From the NCBI GenBank assembly GCA_004376375.1, contig SOJX01000121.1, forward strand, positions 33,491-97,490: 64,000 bases of DNA, given 5' to 3'. A program made the translations under genes and the position numbers. This DNA comes from Planctomycetota bacterium. GTDB lineage: Bacteria > Planctomycetota > E44-bin39. Every line of letters begins with the position of its first letter. The stretch's first letter is position 1. The notes beneath the pieces are model-generated. The model did no database searches, had not been told where the DNA came from, and saw only the letters and a program-made list of their open reading frames with translations. Below, one piece after another: positions 54,045-61,648 of this stretch.

Positions 54045-55202
54045 GTGGATAAAACTCAACGCGACCGCCTGGCCGGAAGCCTCTGCGGACTCGCCGCGGG
54101 CGATTGCCTCGGCGCGCAGTGCGAGGGGATGCGGCGCAGGGAAATCCTCCGCTTTTTCAACGGCGAGCTGACCGAAATCATGACGCACGAGGAACAGAAG
54201 TGGATGGGCCACTCGCGCCCCGCCGGCTTCTGGACCGACGATACCCAGCTTGCGCTCGCGCTTCTCGAGCCGATTCTCAAGACCGGCGGCTTCAACCCGG
54301 TACTTGCGGCGACTACTTTTGCAATGCTCGCGGGAACGGGCACGGCAGACTACAGCTTCGGCCTTATGCGCGGCGCCGGCGGCGGTTTCAGGGAAGCCGC
54401 GCGCAACCTTCTCGAAGGCGTGGACTGGAAAAAAAGCGGGACCGTCACGGCGGGCAACGGCGCCGCCATGCGCATCGCGCCGTTCGGCGTCATCTTCCGC
54501 GACGAGCCCGAGAAGATGCGCAAGCACGTCTGCGAGAGCGGGATTATCACCCACCACGACCCGCGCGGGATCGCGGCGGCGGCGGCCGTTGCGGCGGCTG
54601 CCTCGTTCGCCGCGAAGACGAAGCCGGAAATGTTTGACCCGGGGAAAATGCTTTCAGCCGTCTTCAGCTACACGCGTGCGACCGAAGAATTCCTCGTGGA
54701 TAAGTACGCCGACGTCCTGGAGCCGCCGCGGATCGGCGTCGAGCATCACGTAAGCGAGTGCATCGAGCCGCTTGCCGGTTACTTTGATTTCGACGAGGAC
54801 GACGCCATCAAGCTCATCGGCCAGAACGCCGACCGCCGCACCGAAATGGGTAGCCCGCACCCGGCCGGCGTTTTCTGCCTCGCCTCGGTCATCTGCGCCA
54901 TCTACTTTTTCGCGCGCCATTATTCCGATTTCGAGAAAGCGGTGACGAGCGTCGTAAACATCGGCGGCGCTACCGACTCGACGGGCGCGATGGTCGGCGG
55001 CATGGCGGGCGCGCTCCACGGCGTTTCTGCGATACCGGAGCGCTGGTCCGGGCGCATCCAGGGCTACAAGCAGCTTCTCGCCCGCGCCGCGGCGATCGGA
55101 GGCGACAAGGGCGCGCGTGTTGATATCGTGCCTCTTATCGAGCTCGAGCGCGGCCTCACTGCCGAGGACCGCGTCCGCACCCTCGACCTTGCAGGGCGGT
55201 AA
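54045..55202 (+). CDS. ADP-ribosylglycohydrolase-like protein with altered metal motif
   Basis: 385 residues from a GTG with AGGA upstream. The DraG/ARH fold, which removes ADP-ribose from proteins or small molecules with two Mg2+ ions, shows GSLCGLAAGDCLGA (about 11-24), WTDDTQLALAL near 64, GNGAAMRIAPFG near 140, HHDPRGIAAAAA near 168 and GGATDSTGAMVGGMAGALHG near 307. The last motif normally reads GGDTDT; here the first Asp is Ala, so one metal ligand is missing while the other Asp remains. Activity may be altered. Cytoplasmic. A nitroreductase gene follows 77 bases downstream. Confidence 0.85.
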   Translation: MDKTQRDRLAGSLCGLAAGDCLGAQCEGMRRREILRFFNGELTEIMTHEEQKWMGHSRPAGFWTDDTQLALALLEPILKTGGFNPVLAATTFAMLAGTGTADYSFGLMRGAGGGFREAARNLLEGVDWKKSGTVTAGNGAAMRIAPFGVIFRDEPEKMRKHVCESGIITHHDPRGIAAAAAVAAAASFAAKTKPEMFDPGKMLSAVFSYTRATEEFLVDKYADVLEPPRIGVEHHVSECIEPLAGYFDFDEDDAIKLIGQNADRRTEMGSPHPAGVFCLASVICAIYFFARHYSDFEKAVTSVVNIGGATDSTGAMVGGMAGALHGVSAIPERWSGRIQGYKQLLARAAAIGGDKGARVDIVPLIELERGLTAEDRVRTLDLAGR

Positions 55203-55242
55203 GAAGGGATAAGGGGTAAGGGATAAGGGATACGGAAGAAAA
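55203..55242. repeat. Short GGGATAAG/GGGTAAG array
   Basis: About five units of 7-8 bp in the gap before the nitroreductase gene. Reverse complement of the CCCTTATC array at 17.46 kb. Confidence 0.7.
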
Positions 55243-55279
55243 GAAGAAGAAATCCCGGGATTTCATGAAGGACTAAGGA

Positions 55280-55909
55280 ATGTCAGCCGCGCCGAGGGGA
55301 ACGGTTCCGATTGAGCTCCCGAAACCGAAGCTGAAAGGCAAAGTCTCGGTCGAGGAAGCGATTGCGAACCGCCGCAGCCGCAGGAAATACGGCAACCGCG
55401 CGATGACTCTTGCGGAGGTGGGGCAGGTCCTCTGGTCAGGCCTCGGGATTACGGGTACGTCGGACAATTTCAAGGCTTCGCCGTCGGCCGGTGCGATGCA
55501 CCCGCTCGACCTTTTCGCGGCCGTCGCGCCCGGCGCCGTGGAAGGTCTGACGCCGGGCTTTTACCGTTACCGCGAAAAGAAACACCACCTGATAAAACTC
55601 TCCGACGACAATTTCATTCCGGGAGTCGCGGACAAGGCCTACGGGCAGGGATGCGTGGCGGGCGCGCCCGTCCTGCTCGTCGTCACCGTCGAGTACGGGC
55701 GCACGACTTCGCGCTACCGCGAGCGCGGCCGCCGCTACGCACACATGGACGTCGGCCACATGGGGGAGAACATCTATCTCCAGGCCGAAGCGCTCGGCCT
55801 CGCCACCGTCGCCATCGGCGCCTTCGACGACGATGCGATAACGAACCTGCTTCCGCTTCCGAAGAACTACGAAGTGAAATACCTTTTCCCCATCGGGCCG
55901 ATGAAATAG
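55280..55909 (+). CDS. SagB-type nitroreductase/dehydrogenase
   Basis: 209 residues. An FMN oxidoreductase of the SagB/ThcOx branch, shorter than peptide-cyclase partners. EAIANRRSRRKYGNRAMTLA (about 26-45) is the flavin-binding start, VGQVLWSGLGITG and ASPSAGAMHPLDLFAA near 70-85 are the SagB marks, and HMGENIYLQAEALGLATVAI near 160 is the C-terminal flavin site. No precursor peptide or cyclodehydratase is nearby, so a role in azole peptide synthesis is unlikely here. Substrate unknown. Confidence 0.88.
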   Translation: MSAAPRGTVPIELPKPKLKGKVSVEEAIANRRSRRKYGNRAMTLAEVGQVLWSGLGITGTSDNFKASPSAGAMHPLDLFAAVAPGAVEGLTPGFYRYREKKHHLIKLSDDNFIPGVADKAYGQGCVAGAPVLLVVTVEYGRTTSRYRERGRRYAHMDVGHMGENIYLQAEALGLATVAIGAFDDDAITNLLPLPKNYEVKYLFPIGPMK

Positions 55910-55951
55910 CCGCAGGTCACAAGTCGCAAGTCGTAAGGAATAAACGTTATC

Positions 55952-56617
55952 ATGGATTTCGATAACGACACTAAACCTCCCCCCGACCCCCGGTGGCGTG
56001 TGCCGCTTTTCTGGAAGCTGTACCTGCTTATCGGCGTTTTCATGCTGGTGGCCGGTCTTGCGAACGGGCTTTATTTCAGATGGTTTGATTCCCTGAGGTC
56101 GCGGGATTCCGCTTACGCTTCTTTTCTTCAGTCATACTCGGTCGGGCGTTCCAGGCAGATATTCCCCTATCAGGGATTTGGAAATGAAGGAGAGCAACTC
56201 AAAATATATAATACATGTTATTCGGATTTCACGTTTTTCAGAACAGCACCGGGGAAGAAATTCAGAGACCGATATAATGTTCATATTTTCAGGAACGGCA
56301 AAAAGGTCAAGGATATTGAGCTTGTTGACGGTTCAAACCGTTCCTGTTCGATTTTCACGAGGTATGACGATGATATTCTCATAAAGGTGTATAAAAACGG
56401 GGAGCCCAGCGGGACTGTCTGCATGTCATGGCAATATAATCTCGACCTCCCGTGGTCGCTGGCTATTCTGAAAATCACCTCATTTGTATTTACCGTCCTG
56501 GGTCTGCTCTCGGTAGGTCCGCTGCTGTTGTATTTTTTCTTTCGCGATGTGAAATACACGCTTGAGAAGCTTGGAAAGAAAAGGGAAAAGAACAAGGACG
56601 GAATTTCCTCCCGGTAA
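55952..56617 (+). CDS. Hypothetical two-helix membrane protein
   Basis: 221 residues. Membrane helices at about 22-45 (FWKLYLLIGVFMLVAGLANG) and 165-195 (SFVFTVLGLLSVGPLLLYFF) flank an external domain of about 120 residues with beta character (DFTFFRTAPGKKFRDRYNVH). The tail is basic. No family recognised. AT-richer than adjacent genes. AAGGA lies about 12 bases before the ATG. Confidence 0.55.
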   Translation: MDFDNDTKPPPDPRWRVPLFWKLYLLIGVFMLVAGLANGLYFRWFDSLRSRDSAYASFLQSYSVGRSRQIFPYQGFGNEGEQLKIYNTCYSDFTFFRTAPGKKFRDRYNVHIFRNGKKVKDIELVDGSNRSCSIFTRYDDDILIKVYKNGEPSGTVCMSWQYNLDLPWSLAILKITSFVFTVLGLLSVGPLLLYFFFRDVKYTLEKLGKKREKNKDGISSR

Positions 56618-56725
56618 CGTGCAAGACAATTCCATTAACGATTATGCCAGGCTGCTAACCACCTCACCTTCCAGCAGTTATAACCACACCGCGCAATTGA
56701 GATATTGGGGATATATGGATTGCGT

Positions 56726-56753
56726 TTGACAAATAAGCATTGCGGTATAAGAT
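56726..56753 (+). promoter_or_regulatory. Possible promoter of the ARPP-1/toroid gene
   Basis: TTGACA (56726-56731), 16 bases, TAAGAT (56748-56753), 45 bases before the ATG. Confidence 0.5.
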
Positions 56754-56798
56754 TATATATGTCAATATAGCAATTCTATTATTTAAAGGAGGTGCTGA

Positions 56799-59234
56799 AT
56801 GAAGAAACATTTACTGGAATTGACAATTACGCTGCTCTGCCTGGCTATTGCCGTAAGCGTTGTTGTGGCCTTCTGGCCGAAGAAAAGCGCTTCGAAAGAT
56901 CCTGTCGAGGAGAAGGTGGCTGTTGCGGAAGAGGGTAAGACCGGCGATGAGCCGGTTCCCGCGCCGCAACCCGCCGCGGAGAATCCTGCTTCTGAAAAAC
57001 CGGCCGCGGCGGCAAAGCAGGAGGCGGCGGAAAAGCCAAAACCTGAAAAAACTTCACTGGAAACTGTAAACGGCAAGATAAAGGTCGATGAAAACCTGCT
57101 TGCCGGCGACCCGGTAACGTCGGGCAACGTTACCGTGTTTCCGCTGTACTATGCGAAGAAACCCGAGTCCATCGAAACGCTCTGCCTTGCGGAGGCTATT
57201 GCGGACAATACTTTTCTTATCAAGGAAACCAGCAACAGCGGCAGGGTAAACTCGGTCAAGGTTGTCAACAACTCGGGCAAGCCTGTTTTCCTTCTCAGCG
57301 GCGAGGTAATCTTCGGCGGCAAGCAGGACAGAATCATCGCGACCGACACAATTGTACCGCCGAAAAAGGATGAAGAGTTTTCGGTCTCCGTTTACTGCGT
57401 CGAACACGGCCGCTGGAACCCGCGCAAGCCGCCGCAGAAAGTCGTCAGCCAGTTTTCGTGCGGCAACAAGAAGCAGCTCGGCCCGCTGGCGCACGCGTCC
57501 CGCCGGCAACCGGGCCGCAATGCAGGCATTGATGAGGAAGCGGTAGTGATAGATAACGCCCGGGGAACCAGTTTCGACAACCTGAGCAACAAGAACCTCA
57601 ACTCGACGTCGGTTGTTGACGCGTACGGTGTCGGCGGCGGCGCGTCCGGCGCCTACGGCCAGAGATGGGGTAAAGGCTCGCTTGCGAGCGAAGGCGGTTC
57701 CCCCGCGACGGAGTCAAGCCAGGTATCCAGTCTTCGGTGGCTGCATATCCACCAGGACAAGCCCTCGGGCAGGCTGGATGCCGACGGTTACCAGAAGAAC
57801 TGCAAAGGCCCGGGCTCGCCGTGCGAGGGAAGCGCGGTCCGGTTTGGAGACGTGGAGGCGACATCGCTTGCGCTGCTCGCGTTTCTCGGCCACGGCCAGA
57901 CGCACAGGGTAGGCTACTTTAAAAAGACCGTGGCGCGTTCCCTGAAATTCCTTCTTAAACAGCAGGGAACAGACGGCTCGTTCAAGGGCAGGGACGGGAA
58001 AGAGGATTTCCTCACGCACGCGATAGCGACCTCGGCGCTTGCGGAAGTATACGCGGTTACCCGCGACAATGCAATCAAGGGCCCCGCGGGCAAGGCGCTG
58101 GATTACCTTACGGCCAACCAGCGGAAAGGTTCGGGCTGGGGCAGGACGAAAAGCGCGAAGCCTGACACGCTGACAACCGGCTGGGCGGTGATTGCGCTCA
58201 AGTCGGCGAGGATGGGAAAGCTCAACGTCCCGAGAGCCGCCTTCGAAAACGCGGTAAAGTACTTCGATTCCGTTACTGATAAAAGAGACGGCTTCACGGC
58301 AATGTCTCCCGACGACAAAAGTAGAACCGGCTTGCCGCGGGGCACCGCTATCGCCATTATTTCCCGCGTCTTCTGCGGCCAGAAGCGCACGTCCAAGGCA
58401 ATACAACAGGGGGTGAGTATCCTCATGTCGAGCCTGCCCGACTATAACAAGCCGAAGTGCGACAAGGTCGATTACGAATACTGGTTCTGGGGCACCTATT
58501 CGCTGTTCCAGATCGGCGGCCCGAAGTGGAAGACCTGGAACGAAGCCAACAAGAAAGCGCTCCTGAAGAGTCAGCGCGCTGGCAAAATCTGTCAGGACGG
58601 CTCGTGGGACCCGGTCGGCCAGTCCGAAGGCCTCGGGCGCACCGGTGTCACGGCGCTCGCTTCGCTGACGCTGCAGATTTATTACCGTTATGCGCGCGCC
58701 AACGTGCGCCAGGTCTACCGCAAGCCGAACACCCAGAGCGACGTCTGGAAAGGCGTGGCCAAACTCAACAAAAAGATGGGCACGCTGAACTCGACCGGCA
58801 CTTTCCGCGACAACCTTACATCCATAAAGGCCGAGAAGAAGGTTGAAGACCCCATGTCCGCGTTCGTGAAGGCGTTCCTTTCCGACAAGGAAATCGTCGG
58901 TTTCGCGTGCGCGATAAACGGCGAGATTCTTTTCCTCGACATCTTTCCGCACGCCCGCCTTGCCGAGCAGTTCAGGTTCAGGCTGCTCAAGTCGTACGTG
59001 CTCGAGGGCGTGAACCGGAAGAAAAAGGATGAGAAGGCCGGGAAACCGCTGGAGGAAATAACCGCGCAGGACCTTGCCGATTTCATCATGCAGGGGAACG
59101 AGCCCGAAATGGCGAAGTCGGAAACCATGCACGGCGTCGGCTATCATATCCAGACCGCGGGCGGCGTGCTGAGGACCGACGTGAAGCTGAAAGGCAAGCT
59201 CGTCCGCCGCGCATATTTCAAGATTGAAAGGTAA
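56799..59234 (+). CDS. ARPP-1 (DUF6569-like) protein split by an inserted squalene-cyclase-like toroid
   Basis: 811 residues. Signal anchor at 9-26, then an Ala/Pro/Glu linker (30-88). Residues 105-240 match the N-terminal half of ARPP-1 (TVFPLYYAKK, FLLSGEVIFGGKQDRIIATD, YCVEHGRWNP). A Gly/Ser linker leads to an alpha/alpha toroid with prenyltransferase/squalene-cyclase repeats (about 340-635: ATSLALLAFLGHG, FLLKQQGTDGSFKG, GTGVTALASL-like GRTGVTALASLTLQIYYRYA, CQDGSWDP). Residues 640-811 resume ARPP-1 (QSDVWKGVAKLNKKMG, VGFACAINGEILFLDIFPHA, RLLKSYVLEGV). The toroid thus sits inside the ARPP-1 fold. Periplasmic, membrane-anchored. No cyclase catalytic DxDD is seen, so the toroid may bind protein or glycan. 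Confidence 0.8.
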   Translation: MKKHLLELTITLLCLAIAVSVVVAFWPKKSASKDPVEEKVAVAEEGKTGDEPVPAPQPAAENPASEKPAAAAKQEAAEKPKPEKTSLETVNGKIKVDENLLAGDPVTSGNVTVFPLYYAKKPESIETLCLAEAIADNTFLIKETSNSGRVNSVKVVNNSGKPVFLLSGEVIFGGKQDRIIATDTIVPPKKDEEFSVSVYCVEHGRWNPRKPPQKVVSQFSCGNKKQLGPLAHASRRQPGRNAGIDEEAVVIDNARGTSFDNLSNKNLNSTSVVDAYGVGGGASGAYGQRWGKGSLASEGGSPATESSQVSSLRWLHIHQDKPSGRLDADGYQKNCKGPGSPCEGSAVRFGDVEATSLALLAFLGHGQTHRVGYFKKTVARSLKFLLKQQGTDGSFKGRDGKEDFLTHAIATSALAEVYAVTRDNAIKGPAGKALDYLTANQRKGSGWGRTKSAKPDTLTTGWAVIALKSARMGKLNVPRAAFENAVKYFDSVTDKRDGFTAMSPDDKSRTGLPRGTAIAIISRVFCGQKRTSKAIQQGVSILMSSLPDYNKPKCDKVDYEYWFWGTYSLFQIGGPKWKTWNEANKKALLKSQRAGKICQDGSWDPVGQSEGLGRTGVTALASLTLQIYYRYARANVRQVYRKPNTQSDVWKGVAKLNKKMGTLNSTGTFRDNLTSIKAEKKVEDPMSAFVKAFLSDKEIVGFACAINGEILFLDIFPHARLAEQFRFRLLKSYVLEGVNRKKKDEKAGKPLEEITAQDLADFIMQGNEPEMAKSETMHGVGYHIQTAGGVLRTDVKLKGKLVRRAYFKIER

Positions 59235-59249
59235 ATATATTTGGAATAT

Positions 59250-59277
59250 GTAGGGGCGCAGCATGCTGCGCCCCTAC
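59250..59277. repeat. Perfect 28 bp palindrome, GTAGGGGC class
   Basis: GTAGGGGCGCAGCA followed by its exact reverse complement TGCTGCGCCCCTAC, 15 bases after the ARPP-1 gene stop and before the converging comF gene. Could act as a bidirectional terminator, although no T-run follows. Confidence 0.95.
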
Positions 59278-59306
59278 AATTGGCGCTATTGCGAGTATCA
59301 ATAATT

Positions 59307-60059
59307 TTACACATACGTCGTGCGGGCGAGGACGAGGCATTCGATGTCGGCGGCGCCGGCGGCTTTCAGGACGCGTGAGCACTCGGCAAGCGTCGCGCCC
59401 GTCGTCATCACGTCGTCGACGAGAAGAATTCTTTTTCCCACGATTTTCGCATCCCTTTTCAATGCAAACGCGCCTTTGACGTTTTTCAGCCGCCGGGTCG
59501 GGGGGAGTGAAGTCTGCGGCTCGGTGTCGCGGATGCGCTCGAGCATATTTTCCAGCCATACGCCCGCTTTTCCCGATACATGCCGTGCAAGGAATTCCGC
59601 CTGGTCGAAGCCGCGCTCTTTTTTCCGTAAACGGTGAAGCGGGACAGGCACGATTGCATCGGGGAGTGTTCCGCCGGCCTCGCCGCCCTGGCGCTCGATA
59701 AGCCACCGGCCGAGGTCGATGCCGGCAAGCTGGTTACCGCGGAACTTGAAGCATATTATCAGCTCGCGGAGCGGGCCGTCGTACATCCCGACGGCGCGGC
59801 AGCGGCGGAAGATAAGGGTTGAATCCCGGCAGGCAAGGCAGCGGGTATTGTCTTCGGCGCCGGGGCCGACTTTCGCGCCGCATTTCCGGCAGCCGGAGTC
59901 GCCGATAAAGATGATTTTTTCCAGGCAGGCGGGGCAGACGAACTGCGCGTCGTCGGATTTCACTCTCGACCCGCAGGCAAGACATATCCGCGGATAGAGC
60001 GTGTCGAGAATCTTCCTGCCGAGTCGCCCGGCCCAGGTTTTTATTCCAGTGTGCTGCAT
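59307..60059 (-). CDS. comF: ComF-family protein (amidophosphoribosyltransferase-like)
   Basis: 250 residues, family length. ComF is needed for DNA uptake in competent bacteria. Four CxxC knuckles form two zinc ribbons: CLAC (about 26), CPAC (44), CRKC (60) and CLAC (77). The phosphoribosyltransferase domain follows, with VPLHRLRKKERGFDQAEFLA near 143-160 and the PRPP loop RILLVDDVMTTGATLAECS near 210. Single minus-strand gene. Together with dprA at 3.8 kb it supports a DNA-uptake capacity. Confidence 0.93.
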   Translation of the reverse strand: MQHTGIKTWAGRLGRKILDTLYPRICLACGSRVKSDDAQFVCPACLEKIIFIGDSGCRKCGAKVGPGAEDNTRCLACRDSTLIFRRCRAVGMYDGPLRELIICFKFRGNQLAGIDLGRWLIERQGGEAGGTLPDAIVPVPLHRLRKKERGFDQAEFLARHVSGKAGVWLENMLERIRDTEPQTSLPPTRRLKNVKGAFALKRDAKIVGKRILLVDDVMTTGATLAECSRVLKAAGAADIECLVLARTTYV

Positions 60060-60100
60060 CGCCCTGAAGGAAGGGCGGAAGCCAGCGGCAGTCTACACAT

Positions 60101-60180
60101 CCCACCAAGGACGCATAACCACGCATCTGGCCCCGCCCATAGAGGCAAAGTCTTTGCGTGATTATGCTTTCCTTGGTGGG
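60101..60180. repeat. 80 bp stem-loop element (CCCACCAAGG ends)
   Basis: CCCACCAAGGACGCATAACC plus ACGCA (left) pairs with TGCGTGATTATGCTTTCCTT plus GGTGGG (right) with one indel and two mismatches, around a 29-base GC-rich loop. A discrete short inverted-repeat element about 40 bases upstream of comF, unlike the tandem arrays. Confidence 0.85.
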
Positions 60181-60225
60181 TAATATAAAATATATCAGGA
60201 TAAATCGGCTATGGCAAGAAATAAT

Positions 60226-60310
60226 GTTAGCGGCGCCGCCTGCCGCGTGTTGTAGGGGCGAGGCCGCGCCTCGCCCAATAATATGGGCGAGCTACGAGCT
60301 CGCCCCTACA
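60226..60310. repeat. GC palindrome cluster
   Basis: TTAGCGGCGCCGCCTGCCGC, GTAGGGGCGAGGC-CGC-GCCTCGCCC and GGGCGAGCT-AC-GAGCTCGCCCCTAC. Same class as 45.45 and 49.0 kb. Confidence 0.85.
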
Positions 60311-60406
60311 ATATTCGGGAAACAGTTTATTCCTTGACCGGGGAGTGCGTTCTTCATATACTCTTGTGTCGTGAGGCTGGAAATGTTCTGAAGCGGAGGC
60401 GGTCGG

Positions 60407-60964
60407 ATGGCTGACTCGGGTGAAATCAAGGTAATAAGCGTCGCGGATTCGAACTTCGGCTCGGGCGCGGTCGATGTTGCGTCCTATCTTCTCCAGCACT
60501 TCGCCGGCTGGGGCGGCGCGAAAGTGGAGTTCGACACCGAGGCGGGGCCCTCCGTATGGATTGAGCGCGAAGGCTCGAAACTTTTCGCCGAAGGCACCGA
60601 CACGGCTGCGCTGGCGGCCGTCGGGGCGTCCGAGGTGCTCAGAATCGCCGTGCATCCAGAATCCGCGGAAGAAGTGGTAAGGTCGATTCGGGAAGAATTC
60701 ACCCAGAGCACGGGCGTCGTGGCGCTGGGCGTGGTTCTTCCGAACGCGGACGTGAACGTGCTTGCGCTCAACCCGGGCGCAAAGCCTGATAAAGCGGTTA
60801 TTGACGTCTGGGAAAACGTGGGGATCGCGGTTTTCCCCCGCGGGCGGGTCCCGGACGGGCTGGCCGAGAGCTATTTCGGGCAGCTTGGCCTTTCGCCGGT
60901 TCCCATCCTTCCGCTCGGCGGCGACCTCGTCAACATAGTGCGCGCCAAGGTCGGGCTTCTTTAG
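60407..60964 (+). CDS. Protein of unknown function (185 aa)
   Basis: 185 residues. GGAGG is seven bases before the ATG. No signal or membrane segment. Alternating beta strands and helices (VVALGVVLPNADVNVLALNP; VWENVGIAVFPRGRVPDGLA) suggest a compact alpha/beta fold in two halves. Codon use is like the neighbouring GC-rich genes. I do not recognise the family. It is a single gene between palindrome and GGTTAGAA repeats. Confidence 0.65.
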   Translation: MADSGEIKVISVADSNFGSGAVDVASYLLQHFAGWGGAKVEFDTEAGPSVWIEREGSKLFAEGTDTAALAAVGASEVLRIAVHPESAEEVVRSIREEFTQSTGVVALGVVLPNADVNVLALNPGAKPDKAVIDVWENVGIAVFPRGRVPDGLAESYFGQLGLSPVPILPLGGDLVNIVRAKVGLL

Positions 60965-61071
60965 GTGGGAAGGTTAGAAGGTTCGAAAGTTAGAAGGTTA
61001 GAAGGTTAAGATTATGTTCTTATTATTTCCTTCGAACCTTCGAACCTTTGAACTTTCGAACCTACGAACCT
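60965..61071. repeat. Inverted tandem array, GGTTAGAA units with GTTAAGATTAT core
   Basis: AAGGTTAGAAGGTTCGAAAG-type units, core GTTAAGATTATGTTCTTATT plus ATTTCCTT (61005-61032), then TCGAACCT/TTGAACTT units to 61071. Second copy of the element at 43.1 kb; it touches the stop of the PAS gene. Confidence 0.9.
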
Positions 61072-61074
61072 TAT

Positions 61075-61488
61075 TTAATCCCAGTCAAGCAATCTTCTTT
61101 TGCCCTCAAGCTTCCGGATGCCGGTAACGTCCTGCGAGACTTCGAGGGTCCCCTTGTAATTCCCGTCTGAGTCGCGGACGGCGAAATAACGTATGTAAAT
61201 AAATTTCCCGCCTAAGGTCAGCCAGAACTCGGCAACGTCTTTCTCGCCCGAGCGGAACGACTCCACGATTCTGTTTACGACGTCAACGCTGTCCGGCGGG
61301 TGGCAGTTCTGCACTTCTCTCCCGATTATTCCGGGGCTGCGCGGGAATATCCTGTCCTCGCAGTCGCTGTAATAGCGCACTTCGTTGTTCTCATCGACGA
61401 ACGTGATGTCGACCGGAAGGTTTTTCAGCACGAGGTCAATCTGTTCGAGATTGAGCCTGCCGGTGCTAAGGTCGAATAATTCGTCCAC
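61075..61488 (-). CDS. Stand-alone PAS-domain protein (DUF438-like PAS)
   Basis: 137 residues from a GTG with GGAGG six bases upstream. A single PAS domain (about 18-130): LKNLPVDITFVDENNEVRYY, IGREVQNCHPPDSVDVVNRI, FIYIRYFAVRDSDGNYKGTL, EVSQDVTGIRKL. The NCHPPxS stretch is typical of the PAS found at the end of DUF438/hemerythrin-like proteins, where it may bind haem or a small ligand. No output domain is attached. The gene is bracketed by two repeat elements with cores in opposite orientation. Confidence 0.85.
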   Translation of the reverse strand: MDELFDLSTGRLNLEQIDLVLKNLPVDITFVDENNEVRYYSDCEDRIFPRSPGIIGREVQNCHPPDSVDVVNRIVESFRSGEKDVAEFWLTLGGKFIYIRYFAVRDSDGNYKGTLEVSQDVTGIRKLEGKRRLLDWD

Positions 61489-61504
61489 TGCGGCCTCCTT
61501 AAAA

Positions 61505-61645
61505 AGGTTCGTAGGTTTGTAGGTTCGTAGGTCCGTAGGTTAGCAGGTTCGAAAGTTCAAAGGTTCGAAGGTTCGAAGGAAATAATAAGAATATAATCTT
61601 AACCTTCTAACCTTCTAACCTACCCACCTGCAAACCTACAAACCT
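61505..61645. repeat. Inverted tandem array, GGTTCGTA/GGTTCGAA units, core reversed
   Basis: GGTTCGTA/GGTTTGTA units, then GGTTCGAA units, the reversed core AAGGAAATAATAAGAATATA plus ATCTTAAC (61577-61604), then CTTCTAAC and CCTACAAA units. Third copy of the 43.1 kb element, inverted relative to the copy at 61.0 kb. Confidence 0.9.
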
Positions 61646-61648
61646 GTT

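Noticed and set aside
55280..55909. Thiazole/oxazole-modified peptide cluster because of the SagB-type enzyme
   Set aside because: No cyclodehydratase, precursor peptide or transporter is nearby.
57714..59264. 516-codon open frame on the minus strand across the ARPP-1/toroid gene
   Set aside because: It lies fully antisense to a gene with recognisable domains, has no ribosome binding site and no domain of its own. GC-rich codons produce such frames.
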